64,000 nucleotides of DNA. It comes from Clostridia bacterium. Lineage in GTDB: Bacteria; Bacillota; Clostridia; Oscillospirales; Acutalibacteraceae. Shown here piece after piece: positions 24,441 to 33,006 of this stretch. How positions within the stretch are numbered: position 1 is the first letter of the stretch; each line of letters opens with the position of its first letter. The notes below the pieces were generated by a model. That model saw only the letters and a program-made list of their open reading frames with translations. It did not search any database and had not been told where the DNA came from. Both the position numbers and the translations under genes were made by a program. Location: contig JAFZUV010000018.1 in assembly GCA_017618135.1 (NCBI GenBank), forward strand, positions 62,001 through 126,000, in the 5' to 3' direction.

Positions 24441-25613
24441 ATGGATTACAGAAAAGAATCACTCAAACTTCACGGCGAATGGAAGGGTAAAGTTGAGGTT
24501 ATAGCTCGCGCAAAGGTGGACGATAAGGATGCCCTTTCGCTCGCTTATACTCCCGGCGTTGCAGAGCCGTGCCTTGCAATAAAGGACGATTATAATAAAA
24601 GCTGGGAGCTTACCCGCCGTTGGAATATGGTAGCGGTTATAACCGACGGCACGGCTGTTTTAGGACTTGGCGATATAGGTCCTGAAGCCGGTATGCCGGT
24701 AATGGAGGGTAAGTGCGTTCTCTTTAAGGAATTCGGCGGTGTTGATGCATTCCCTTTGTGTGTAAGGACTAAGGATGTCGATGAAATAGTCGAAACAGTT
24801 TATAATATTTCCGGTTCCTTCGGCGGCATAAATCTTGAAGATATAGCCGCTCCGCGTTGCTTTGAAATAGAGGAAAAGCTTAAAGCATGCTGCGATATTC
24901 CGATTTTCCATGACGACCAGCACGGTACGGCGGTTGTAGTATCTGCCGCCCTAATAAACGCGATGAAGCTTACCAAAAGAAATCTTGGTGATTGTAAAGC
25001 TGTTATAAACGGTTCGGGAGCAGCCGGCGTCGCTATCGCTAAGTTGCTTATGAGCTTAGGTCTTAAGGATGTTATACTCTGCGACAGGACCGGTGCGATT
25101 TATGAGGGAAGGGATAATCTTAACGCCTCTAAGGCCGAAATAGCAAGGGTTACAAACCGCGGTATGAAAAAAGGCACGCTTAAAGATGTTATGCCCGGAA
25201 CTGATATTTTTATAGGCGTGTCAGCGCCCGGCATAGTAAACGAAGAAATGATAAAATCAATGAATCCCGATCCGATAGTGCTTCCAATGGCTAACCCCAC
25301 GCCTGAAATTATGCCTGACCTTGCAAAGGCGGCGGGTGCGGCGATAGTAGGTACCGGAAGATCCGATTTCCCGAATCAGATAAATAATGTACTGGCCTTC
25401 CCCGGTATTTTCCGCGGTGCTCTGGATGTTAGGGCGAGCGCTATTACAGAGAATATGAAGATTGCGGCGGCTTATGCCATAGCTTCGCTCGTAAGTGATA
25501 AGGAGCTGAATCCCGATTATATTCTTCCCCACGCCTTTGATAAGCGAATTAAGGATACCGTTGCAAAAGCGGTAGCCGACGCGGCGAAAAAAGACGGTGT
25601 GGCGAGAATATAA
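24441..25613 (+). CDS. Malic enzyme (malate oxidoreductase, decarboxylating)
   Basis: 390 aa, the short bacterial malic enzyme type without a phosphotransacetylase extension. Key motifs are SLAYTPGVAEPC (catalytic Tyr), VAVITDGTAVLGLGDIGPEAGMPVMEGK (catalytic Lys), FHDDQHGTAVVV (metal Asp pair), the Rossmann NGSGAAGVAIA, and ANPTPEI. It converts malate to pyruvate and CO2 with NAD(P)+ reduction. It starts 2 nt after the dehydrogenase gene, so the pair is an operon. Confidence 0.95.
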   Translation: MDYRKESLKLHGEWKGKVEVIARAKVDDKDALSLAYTPGVAEPCLAIKDDYNKSWELTRRWNMVAVITDGTAVLGLGDIGPEAGMPVMEGKCVLFKEFGGVDAFPLCVRTKDVDEIVETVYNISGSFGGINLEDIAAPRCFEIEEKLKACCDIPIFHDDQHGTAVVVSAALINAMKLTKRNLGDCKAVINGSGAAGVAIAKLLMSLGLKDVILCDRTGAIYEGRDNLNASKAEIARVTNRGMKKGTLKDVMPGTDIFIGVSAPGIVNEEMIKSMNPDPIVLPMANPTPEIMPDLAKAAGAAIVGTGRSDFPNQINNVLAFPGIFRGALDVRASAITENMKIAAAYAIASLVSDKELNPDYILPHAFDKRIKDTVAKAVADAAKKDGVARI

Positions 25614-25629
25614 ACAGCATAAGATTTTT

Positions 25630-25657
25630 CGGCAGGGCTTAGAACCCTGCCGTTTTT
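25630..25657 (+). terminator. Malic enzyme operon terminator
   Basis: An 8-bp GC-rich stem cggcaggg/ccctgccg (25630-25637 with 25645-25652) and five Ts. Confidence 0.85.
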
Positions 25658-25668
25658 AATAATTTACA

Positions 25669-25697
25669 TTGTATTAAAAATTCAAATCCGCTAATAT
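25669..25697 (+). promoter_or_regulatory. Probable citrate synthase promoter
   Basis: TTGTAT (25669-25674), a 17-nt spacer, and TAATAT (25692-25697), 36 nt before the start codon. The match is moderate. Confidence 0.5.
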
Positions 25698-25732
25698 GGT
25701 ATTATTAAAAAAAAGAAAGGAAAACCCAACCT

Positions 25733-27094
25733 ATGAAAAACTACAGTGAAATAACCCCGTACATAAAGAAAATGGCTGAGCTTTCCAAATCCGGTAATGG
25801 AATAGAACCTTCGATGTATACAGAACACAAGGTTAATCGCGGACTCCGCGATATAAACGGCGTGGGTGTTGTTACCGGTCTTACCGAAGTATCTACCATT
25901 ACTGCCCAAACCGCTCTGTCGGACGGTAGCTTTGTTCCAAGCAAGGGTGAACTCAGATACCGTGGAATTGATGTTAAAGAAATTGTAAGAGGCTTTTTAA
26001 AGGATAATCGTTTCGGCTTTGAAGAGACGGTATACCTTTTGCTTTTTTCATGCCTTCCAAACAAAGAGGAACTTAGAGAGTTTTCACAGGAACTCGGGCT
26101 TTACCGCAGTTTGCCGTCCTCTTTTGTAAGGGATATGATACTGAAAGCGCCGGGCAGGGATATGATGAATATTATATCCAGAAGCGTATTGGCGCTTTAT
26201 GCTTATGATGAAAACCCGGATGAAATCAGCATTGAGAATGTTCTCCGGCAGTGTCTGCAGTTGATAGCTGTATTTCCGATGCTGTCGGTTTACGGATACC
26301 AGTCGTACAGGCATTATCATATGGGGAAAAGCCTTTATATCCACCTGCCGGACAGTAATCTCAGCACAGCCCAGAATATACTGAGGCTTTTAAGAGAAAA
26401 TAAAGAATATTCGCCGCTTGAAGCTAAGGTTTTGGATCTTTCGCTTGTTCTTCATGCTGAGCACGGGGGCGGCAACAATTCAACATTTACAACGCATGTC
26501 GTCACATCTTCCGGTACAGATACTTACTCTGCTGTTTCAGCGGCGCTCGGCTCCCTTAAAGGTCCGCGTCATGGCGGCGCTAATCTTAAAGTTGTGCAGA
26601 TGTTTGAGGATATGAAGAGTAAAGTTGACACAAGCAATGAAGTGCAAATTGCCGATTATTTAAACCGCCTGCTTGAGGGTGGGGAGTTTGATAAAAAAGG
26701 ACTTATTTACGGTATGGGTCATGCGGTTTACTCACTTTCCGATCCGAGAGCTGAAGTGTTAAAGGAGTGCGCAAGAGAGCTCGCTTTAGAAAAGGGATTT
26801 GAGGCTGATTATGAGCTTTACAAAACCGTTGAACGCATAGCTCCCGGCATAATCGCCGAAAAGCGCAGGATTTATAAGGGCGTCAGTGCAAATGTGGATT
26901 TTTATTCAGGGCTTATATACCGTATGCTTGATTTGCCGCCGGAGCTTTATACTCCCATTTTTGCAAACGCACGCATAGCCGGTTGGAGTGCCCATAGAAT
27001 TGAGGAAATTCAAAACAACGGCAAGATAATTCGTCCGGCATATATAGGGGTAAAACAAAATAAAGAGTACATTTCTCTTAACAAGAGAAAGTAG
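25733..27094 (+). CDS. Citrate synthase
   Basis: 453 aa citrate/2-methylcitrate synthase with an N-terminal extension of about 60 residues relative to short bacterial forms. Active-site segments are visible: LVLHAEHGGGNNSTFTTHVVTSSGTD (His), LGSLKGPRHGGAN (His), and the C-terminal ANVDFYSGLIYRML (Asp) with an Arg at ARIAGWSAHRIEE. It condenses acetyl-CoA and oxaloacetate, probably for glutamate synthesis through a partial cycle. It is monocistronic between two terminators. Confidence 0.93.
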   Translation: MKNYSEITPYIKKMAELSKSGNGIEPSMYTEHKVNRGLRDINGVGVVTGLTEVSTITAQTALSDGSFVPSKGELRYRGIDVKEIVRGFLKDNRFGFEETVYLLLFSCLPNKEELREFSQELGLYRSLPSSFVRDMILKAPGRDMMNIISRSVLALYAYDENPDEISIENVLRQCLQLIAVFPMLSVYGYQSYRHYHMGKSLYIHLPDSNLSTAQNILRLLRENKEYSPLEAKVLDLSLVLHAEHGGGNNSTFTTHVVTSSGTDTYSAVSAALGSLKGPRHGGANLKVVQMFEDMKSKVDTSNEVQIADYLNRLLEGGEFDKKGLIYGMGHAVYSLSDPRAEVLKECARELALEKGFEADYELYKTVERIAPGIIAEKRRIYKGVSANVDFYSGLIYRMLDLPPELYTPIFANARIAGWSAHRIEEIQNNGKIIRPAYIGVKQNKEYISLNKRK

Positions 27095-27140
27095 TCAATA
27101 AAAAAGCACCTCAACAATATGATGTGCTTTTTTATTGACT
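27093..27140 (+). terminator. Citrate synthase terminator
   Basis: A 17-bp perfect stem (27093-27109 with 27124-27140), loop of 14 nt. The stem begins within the stop codon, and its right arm includes the TTGACT of the next promoter, so terminator and promoter overlap. Confidence 0.85.
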
Positions 27141-27163
27141 AATCATGTTGTTTATGGTATCAT
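27135..27163 (+). promoter_or_regulatory. Promoter of the HTH-UGD gene
   Basis: TTGACT (27135-27140), a 17-nt spacer, and TATCAT (27158-27163), giving a leader of about 55 nt. Confidence 0.7.
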
Positions 27164-27195
27164 ACACTTATAAAAAACAGTTGCATCGTTATTTT

Positions 27196-27214
27196 TTGTT
27201 GCACATAACAACAA
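27196..27214 (+). promoter_or_regulatory. Candidate operator before the HTH-UGD gene
   Basis: The inverted repeat ttgttg-N7-caacaa (27196-27201 and 27209-27214) lies between promoter and ribosome binding site. A second ttgcat/ttgcac word (27181 and 27199) is nearby. As the downstream protein starts with an XRE DNA-binding domain, autoregulation here is plausible but unproven. Confidence 0.35.
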
Positions 27215-27225
27215 AGGAGAAAGTT

Positions 27226-28725
27226 ATGAAAAGGTTCTCAAAGCAGTTTTTAGGTGAAATCGTTAACACACACCGAAAAAAAATGAATTTGACTCAGGCT
27301 GAGCTTTCGAAAAAAACAGGAATAAATCGTTCGGTGTTAAGCAATATTGAGAGAGGCGCTCATACACCTTCTATTGAACAGATCGAAAAACTTTCAGAAG
27401 TTTTAGGCTTTGAAGTTTCTGATTTGTTTAGGGAGGAAACGGTTGATAAAACATTATTGCCGAGTTATAAAATAGCGGTGGCTGGGACGGGCTATGTCGG
27501 GCTTTCGCTTGCAGTTTTGCTGTCTCAGCACAATGAGGTTACTGCTGTCGATATAGTGCCTGAAAAGGTCGATAAAATCAATAAATTTATTTCTCCGATA
27601 CAAGACGATTATATTGAAAAGTTTTTAATAGAGGCGAAGGAGGGTAAGCGCAAGCTTAATCTTACAGCAACCACAAACGGAGAGGACGCCTATAAAAACG
27701 CTGATTTCATAATAATAGCGGCGCCCACAAATTATGATTCCAAGAAAAACTTTTTTGATTGCTCGGCGGTAGAGTCGGTAATAGGGTTGATTAAAAAGAT
27801 TCCGGCAGGCAGAAAGAATCCGCCTACAATAGTTATTAAATCAACTATTCCGGTTGGTTATACAAAGCAGATAAAAGACAAATTCGGACTGGAGAATATA
27901 CTTTTCAGCCCTGAGTTTTTGCGTGAGTCCAAGGCGCTTTATGATAATCTTTATCCAAGTCGTATAATTGTTGGAACTGATGATAAAAATTATGCCGCCG
28001 CCCAAACATTTGCGGCATTACTGCGTCAGGGTGCAATAAAGAGCCCTGTCAAAACACTTTTTATGGGTTACACCGAAGCCGAGGCAACTAAGCTTTTTGT
28101 AAACACCTACTTGGCGCTTCGCGTTTCGTATTTTAATGAATTGGATACCTATTCAGAGCTTAAAGGTCTTGATACTGCGAGTATAATAAAGGGTGTATGC
28201 CTTGACCCGAGAGTCGGAGACTATTATAATAATCCGTCTTTCGGCTACGGCGGATACTGCTTACCTAAAGATACAAAACAATTACTTGCAAATTATGATG
28301 ATGTTCCGCAAAATCTTATACAGGCGATAGTTGAAGCTAACAGGACAAGAAAAGAGTTTATAGCTGAGCGCGTACTTGAAATTGCCGGTACATATCAGGG
28401 TAGTGAAGCCTATTCAGTGAAAAAGGAAATTAAACAGCAGGAAATTGTAGTAGGGGTTTACAGGCTTACTATGAAATCGAATTCGGATAACTTCCGTCAA
28501 TCCTCAATACAAGGCGTTATGAAACGGATAAAAGCAAAGGGAGCTACCGTTATAATTTACGAGCCGACACTTGAAAACGGTTCAACTTTCTTTGGGAGTA
28601 AAGTTGTTAACAATCTTAAAAGGTTTAAGGAAATGTGCGGGTGCATAATTGCCAATCGCTATGACAGTGCGCTTGACGATGTAGCCAATAAGGTTTATAC
28701 GAGAGATTTATTTAGAAGGGATTAA
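27226..28725 (+). CDS. XRE helix-turn-helix / UDP-glucose 6-dehydrogenase fusion
   Basis: 499 aa from the ATG at 27226 (aaaggag upstream). Residues about 8-67 are a complete XRE/Cro-type HTH ([33 protein letters not shown]). Residues 81-499 form a nucleotide-sugar dehydrogenase: Rossmann GTGYVG at 87-92 and the catalytic Cys at 345 in [10 protein letters not shown]. The enzyme part resembles E. coli-type Ugd, oxidising UDP-glucose to UDP-glucuronate. The next gene makes UDP-galacturonate from that product. The frame is continuous with no stop or slippery site between domains. The DNA-binding role is inferred from the domain. Confidence 0.9.
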   Translation: MKRFSKQFLGEIVNTHRKKMNLTQAELSKKTGINRSVLSNIERGAHTPSIEQIEKLSEVLGFEVSDLFREETVDKTLLPSYKIAVAGTGYVGLSLAVLLSQHNEVTAVDIVPEKVDKINKFISPIQDDYIEKFLIEAKEGKRKLNLTATTNGEDAYKNADFIIIAAPTNYDSKKNFFDCSAVESVIGLIKKIPAGRKNPPTIVIKSTIPVGYTKQIKDKFGLENILFSPEFLRESKALYDNLYPSRIIVGTDDKNYAAAQTFAALLRQGAIKSPVKTLFMGYTEAEATKLFVNTYLALRVSYFNELDTYSELKGLDTASIIKGVCLDPRVGDYYNNPSFGYGGYCLPKDTKQLLANYDDVPQNLIQAIVEANRTRKEFIAERVLEIAGTYQGSEAYSVKKEIKQQEIVVGVYRLTMKSNSDNFRQSSIQGVMKRIKAKGATVIIYEPTLENGSTFFGSKVVNNLKRFKEMCGCIIANRYDSALDDVANKVYTRDLFRRD

Positions 28726-28726
28726 T

Positions 28727-29791
28727 ATGAAAACGAAAGTTGAATTGAACGGAAAGACTATTTTAGTTACCGGTTCTCCGGGTTTTATAGGCGCCAATCT
28801 GGTTATGCGATTGCTTAAAGAATTAAGTAATGGTATCATAATAAGCTTAGATAATATGAATGATTATTATGATGTGGGCCTTAAAGAGTATCGCTTAAAA
28901 AGAATAGAAAAATTATCGGAAAAATCGGCGGCGGAGCATATATTTATCAAGGGAGATATTGCGGATAAGCAGTTAATCTCCGAGGTATTTGATAAGTATA
29001 ACCCCAACATTGTGGTAAACCTTGCGGCTCAAGCGGGTGTGAGATACAGTATAGATCATCCCGATATATATATCCGGTCGAATATTGTCGGTTTTTATAA
29101 TATTTTAGAGGCTTGCAGAAGCGGTAATGTTGAACACCTTGTTTATGCCAGCTCAAGCAGTGTTTACGGCGGAAATAAAAAAGTGCCTTTTTCAACCGAT
29201 GATAGGGTGGATTACCCGGTATCCCTTTACGCCGCAACAAAGAAAAGCAATGAGCTTTTAGCGCACGCATACGCTAAGCTTTACGGTATTCCTACAACCG
29301 GGCTTAGGTTTTTTACGGTATACGGACCCGCCGGCAGACCCGACATGTTTTATTTTTCCGCAACGGAGAAATTGAGAGCCGGTAAGGATATTCAGATATT
29401 CAATTTCGGTAATTGCAAGAGGGATTTTACCTATATTGATGATATAGTAGAGGGAATTTATCGAGTGATGAAAGGTGCGCCGGAAAGGGCAACCGGAGAG
29501 GACGGATTGCCTTTGCCGCCGTATGCGCTTTATAATATAGGCGGAGGGAAGCCTGAAAATCTGCTTTTGTTTGTTGATATATTGCAAAACGCTCTTGTAA
29601 GCTCAGAAGTTTTGCCGGAAAATTATAATTTTGAAGCTCATAAAAAATTAGTTCCGATGCAGCCGGGGGATGTTCCGGTAACCTATGCGGACAGCGCAGG
29701 GCTTCAAAATGATTTCGACTTTACCCCTGAAATCGGTATTGAAGAGGGGCTGTCAAACTTTGCAAAATGGTATAAGGAATATTACGGATAA
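28727..29791 (+). CDS. UDP-glucuronate 4-epimerase (GAE/CapI type)
   Basis: 354-aa extended SDR. NAD-binding TGSPGFIGANL lies near residue 15, followed by NLAAQAGVRYSIDHPDIYI typical of UDP-glucuronate epimerases, the Ser in ASSSSVYGGN, the catalytic YAATKKSNE, and LRFFTVYGPAGRPDM. It converts UDP-GlcA to UDP-GalA. It begins 1 nt after the HTH-UGD stop, so the two enzymes act in sequence and are co-translated. Substrate assignment rests on family motifs and on the neighbouring dehydrogenase. Confidence 0.92.
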   Translation: MKTKVELNGKTILVTGSPGFIGANLVMRLLKELSNGIIISLDNMNDYYDVGLKEYRLKRIEKLSEKSAAEHIFIKGDIADKQLISEVFDKYNPNIVVNLAAQAGVRYSIDHPDIYIRSNIVGFYNILEACRSGNVEHLVYASSSSVYGGNKKVPFSTDDRVDYPVSLYAATKKSNELLAHAYAKLYGIPTTGLRFFTVYGPAGRPDMFYFSATEKLRAGKDIQIFNFGNCKRDFTYIDDIVEGIYRVMKGAPERATGEDGLPLPPYALYNIGGGKPENLLLFVDILQNALVSSEVLPENYNFEAHKKLVPMQPGDVPVTYADSAGLQNDFDFTPEIGIEEGLSNFAKWYKEYYG

Positions 29792-29802
29792 TATAAAAAA
29801 TT

Positions 29803-29829
29803 GAGCGGCAACCTAAACGGTTGCCGCTC
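29803..29829. terminator. Bidirectional terminator between the two glycan operons
   Basis: A perfect 11-bp stem gagcggcaacc (29803-29813) with 29819-29829 and a taaac loop. The preceding A run gives a U tract to transcripts of the minus-strand cluster ending here. Confidence 0.85.
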
Positions 29830-29845
29830 GACTTTCATACCGTGT

Positions 29846-30883
29846 TTATTTGTTCGCGAGTTGTTCTTTCACATAATCGGTTGTAAGTATTTTTTCTACC
29901 GTGCCTTCAACATCCAAAAGCTTTGTGTTGTGGCTTGTGTATGCCTCGTCCGATTCGGTTTGAACCTGACCGTTTACCACAAACTTGTCGTAGTTAAGGT
30001 CGCGGCTGTCAGCCGCTACCCTGAAGTAATCGCCCATATCTTCGGCGCGGAGCTTTTCTTCCCTTGTCATAAGGGTTTCATATAGCTTTTCACCGTGGCG
30101 GGTACCGATAATGTTAGTGCCGGTATCGCCGAACAATTTTTGAACGGCTTTTGCGAGGTCGCCGATTGTTGAGGCGTCCGCCTTTTGAATGAATAAATCA
30201 CCCGGGTTTGCGTGCTCAAATGCAAACTTAACAAGGTCAACCGCTTCGTCAAGGTTCATAAGAAATCTTGTCATAGCGGGATTTGTAATTGTTATCGGAT
30301 TTCCGGCCTTTATCTGGTCAATAAAAAGCGGAATTACAGAACCACGCGAACACATAACATTACCATAACGGGTACAGGATATAACCGTGCCTCCTCGTTC
30401 AGCCGCAACGCGTGCGTTAGCGTATATTACATGCTCCATCATAGCCTTACTGATACCCATGGCGTTTATCGGGTACGCCGCCTTGTCGGTGGAAAGGCAA
30501 ACCACGCGCTTAACACCAGCGTTTATCGCCGCGTGTAAGAGGTTGTCCGTTCCCTCAACATTGGTCTTTACCGCCTGCATCGGGAAAAACTCGCAGGAAG
30601 GCACTTGTTTAAGAGCCGCCGCGTGGAATATATAATCAACGCCCGGCATAGCGTCCGCTATAGATTGCGGATCACGCACATCTCCCACAAAGAATTTGAC
30701 CTTGTTAGCAGTTTCCGGATGTTTTGCCTGAAGCTCATGTCGCATATCGTCCTGCTTTTTCTCATCTCTTGAGAAAATGCGGATTTCACCTATATCGCTT
30801 TCAAGAAAGTGTTTTAGCACCGTGTTGCCGAATGAACCGGTACCTCCGGTAATCATAAGTGTTGCGTTTTTGAATGATGACAT
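29846..30883 (-). CDS. capE: CapE-like UDP-GlcNAc 4,6-dehydratase/5-epimerase
   Basis: 345-aa extended SDR of the inverting CapE/FnlA group: ITGGTGSFGNTVLKHFL for NAD, RIFSRDEKKQDDMRHEL, FHAAALKQVPSCEFFPMQAVKTN, and CLSTDKAAYPINAMGISKAMME with the modified active site. The tail GDYFRVAADSRDLNYDK is typical of CapE. It would make UDP-2-acetamido-2,6-dideoxy-4-keto hexoses, the entry to UDP-L-FucNAc and related sugars. The usual partners CapF/CapG are absent. It is the last gene of the 26-gene minus-strand cluster. Confidence 0.88.
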   Translation of the reverse strand: MSSFKNATLMITGGTGSFGNTVLKHFLESDIGEIRIFSRDEKKQDDMRHELQAKHPETANKVKFFVGDVRDPQSIADAMPGVDYIFHAAALKQVPSCEFFPMQAVKTNVEGTDNLLHAAINAGVKRVVCLSTDKAAYPINAMGISKAMMEHVIYANARVAAERGGTVISCTRYGNVMCSRGSVIPLFIDQIKAGNPITITNPAMTRFLMNLDEAVDLVKFAFEHANPGDLFIQKADASTIGDLAKAVQKLFGDTGTNIIGTRHGEKLYETLMTREEKLRAEDMGDYFRVAADSRDLNYDKFVVNGQVQTESDEAYTSHNTKLLDVEGTVEKILTTDYVKEQLANK

Positions 30884-30902
30884 AATTTACCCCTCGTAAA
30901 AT

Positions 30903-31973
30903 CTATTTTATGTTTTTGCTGCCGAACAATCTTTTTTTTATTGACATAACTAATCCGACAGCAGTATTTGAACCTTTTTTAATCCTTTTGTTCAACTCTC
31001 TTTTTGTCCGGTACATCTTATATGAATTGATGCCCTGTTCTAACTTGTCTATGATTATAAGAGCTTCGCCATTGCATAAGCTGTTATTTTTAAGTTCATA
31101 TGGCGTTTTAAGTATAAATCCTCTTATTTCAAACAAGAGCTTTTTATATTCATTTGATTTATCACAAATCGGAATTTGCTTAAGTATTGCGGCAATAGAA
31201 TTGATAAAACCCGCGGCGGCATTTTTTGATAGTCCGCTGTAATTCTCGGATATAAAATTATACTTTTGCCTTGTTGCCTCAAAAAAATCGGATTTTGCTC
31301 TCGCACCGCCCTTTGTTGTAATGCTGTCGCTATGTCTACGGTAAATATACAGCCTATCCGGTAACAAAACAACGGTTTTTGCGTTATTAAAAAATTTATA
31401 TGTTGTATAGGTATCCTCAAATGTCATACCTTCCGGAAATGATATATTTGAGAATAATGTTTTCTTAAAGAGCTTGTTCCAGACATAATCACCGTAATCA
31501 TACGGCGGCAAAAGCGGTAAAAAACGTTTGTCGGGGTTAAAGATTTCAAAATCAGTCGCCTGAGTACTTCCCCAGCCAAGATTTTCAAGGTTATCATTCA
31601 CCATCTCGAAGCCAAAACAAACTATATCGGCGTTATTTTCTTTCTGTGAAATAATAACTCGCTCAAGAAGATTTTTTTTCATCAAATCATCGGAATCAAT
31701 AAAAAGGATAAAATCACTGTCACTATTGTCTATAGCCCAATTCACTCCGATATTACGAACGCTTGAAATACCGCCGTTTTCCTTGCAAATCAGGTTAATA
31801 CGGGCATAGTCGTCTGCGTAAGCTCTGCATAGCTCAATACTGCCGTCGGTGCTTCCGTCGTCAACCAGAATTAAATCAAAGTCTTGAAATGACTGCTTTA
31901 AAATACTATCGATACAGTCTTTAAGGTATTTTTTTGCATTATAAACCGGAACAATAATGCTTACTTTAGGCAT
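30903..31973 (-). CDS. Family 2 glycosyltransferase
   Basis: 356 aa. The N-terminal GT-A domain carries SIIVPVYNAKKYLKDCIDSIL, LVDDGSTDGS for nucleotide binding, ENGGISSVRNIG, and the DxD-like DSDD near residue 95. The C-terminal 130 residues are helical and basic and end MSIKKRLFGSKN. It transfers a sugar from a nucleotide donor to the growing lipid-linked glycan. Donor and acceptor are not deducible. It starts 6 nt after the adjoining GT2 gene ends. Confidence 0.9.
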   Translation of the reverse strand: MPKVSIIVPVYNAKKYLKDCIDSILKQSFQDFDLILVDDGSTDGSIELCRAYADDYARINLICKENGGISSVRNIGVNWAIDNSDSDFILFIDSDDLMKKNLLERVIISQKENNADIVCFGFEMVNDNLENLGWGSTQATDFEIFNPDKRFLPLLPPYDYGDYVWNKLFKKTLFSNISFPEGMTFEDTYTTYKFFNNAKTVVLLPDRLYIYRRHSDSITTKGGARAKSDFFEATRQKYNFISENYSGLSKNAAAGFINSIAAILKQIPICDKSNEYKKLLFEIRGFILKTPYELKNNSLCNGEALIIIDKLEQGINSYKMYRTKRELNKRIKKGSNTAVGLVMSIKKRLFGSKNIK

Positions 31974-31979
31974 AAATAA

Positions 31980-32981
31980 TCACCTGTATTTAAGGACTTT
32001 GCACATAATATCATAAATCATAAAATTATGGCTGAACATCCACTCGATAACCAAATCCTTGCGACTATATAAATCCTTGCGACTATATAAATCTTTGCGG
32101 TTTTTTATGCTTATATTAAAGCCTTTTCTAAGTTCTGGTAAAGCCGGCTTTAAAAGTTTTTTGCCGTTAATTCCGTTTTCTTTGCACTTATTATAAAAGT
32201 TTTCGGCTAAAGAATATAACCGGGAATATAACGCCTTATTATACTGATTATATCCGTTTTTATTAAGTGTTTCTATTCTATCAATGATTGCCAGAACGCC
32301 CGAAATTTTTTTAGCCGAAAAATTCCTTGTCATTCCTTCGGGGCTTTTCCTGTAATAGTACATAAGCTCGCTGTTTGTCACTATGTTTTCCGCGTTCATA
32401 AACAGGTGGTGAACAGCCCATTCGTCAATATTAACGCCGATAAGCGGATAGGATATACCTTTAAGAACGGCTTTCTTATATAATTTTTGCGGGGTAACAA
32501 GTGCCGCAGAATATGATAGGCACAATTCTTCCACCGCCTGATCGCGTGAGAGAATTCTATAGTCAGAGCTGTCAAAGGTAATTGATTCGTTATAATCAAT
32601 TTCATTGTCGTCTAAAAAATCCTTATAGCCGGTTCCGACTATATCCGCGCCGGTCTCATTCATAATATCCATAAGGCGCTCTAACAAATGTATGTTAACA
32701 CAGTCATCCGAATCAATCATAACAACATAATCGGTTTCTATGTTTTTAAGAGCTGTGTTTCGCGCGGCGCCTTGTCCCTCATTTTCGGTATGTATCACCT
32801 TTACTCTTCTGTCTTTCGCGGCATATTCATCGCAGATATCCGCGCTGCCGTCGTCAGAGCCGTCGTCAACTACAAGTAAAATAAAATCTTTATATGTCTG
32901 TGCCAAAATAGAATCAAAGCAGGTGCGAAGATACTTTTTCATATTATAAACCGGCACCATAACGGTAATAGTGTTACTCAT
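31980..32981 (-). CDS. Family 2 glycosyltransferase with repeat-bearing tail
   Basis: 333 aa from the ATG complementary to 32979-32981 (gagg upstream); the longer in-frame N-terminus overlaps licD and lacks family support. TVMVPVYNMKKYLRTCFDSIL, VVDDGSDDGS, ENEGQGAARNTAL and IDSDD define the GT-A domain. Near the C-terminus the 18-bp unit at 32053-32088 is repeated, giving two RKDLYS peptides and a third partial RKDLV. Role as a glycan polymerising transferase is inferred from family. Confidence 0.9.
   Translation of the reverse strand: MSNTITVMVPVYNMKKYLRTCFDSILAQTYKDFILLVVDDGSDDGSADICDEYAAKDRRVKVIHTENEGQGAARNTALKNIETDYVVMIDSDDCVNIHLLERLMDIMNETGADIVGTGYKDFLDDNEIDYNESITFDSSDYRILSRDQAVEELCLSYSAALVTPQKLYKKAVLKGISYPLIGVNIDEWAVHHLFMNAENIVTNSELMYYYRKSPEGMTRNFSAKKISGVLAIIDRIETLNKNGYNQYNKALYSRLYSLAENFYNKCKENGINGKKLLKPALPELRKGFNISIKNRKDLYSRKDLYSRKDLVIEWMFSHNFMIYDIMCKVLKYR
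32053..32100. repeat. 18-bp tandem repeat within a glycosyltransferase gene
   Basis: aaatccttgcgactatat occurs twice in perfect tandem (32053-32070, 32071-32088), with a partial third copy having one mismatch. Units are a multiple of 3, so copy-number change would keep the frame. Confidence 0.85.
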
Positions 32982-33006
32982 AAGTGTATTGCTCCTCGTA
33001 TAAAGC

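Noticed and set aside
32053..32100. Tandem 18-bp units as a CRISPR or regulatory array
   Set aside because: They are contiguous without spacers and keep the coding frame of a glycosyltransferase.
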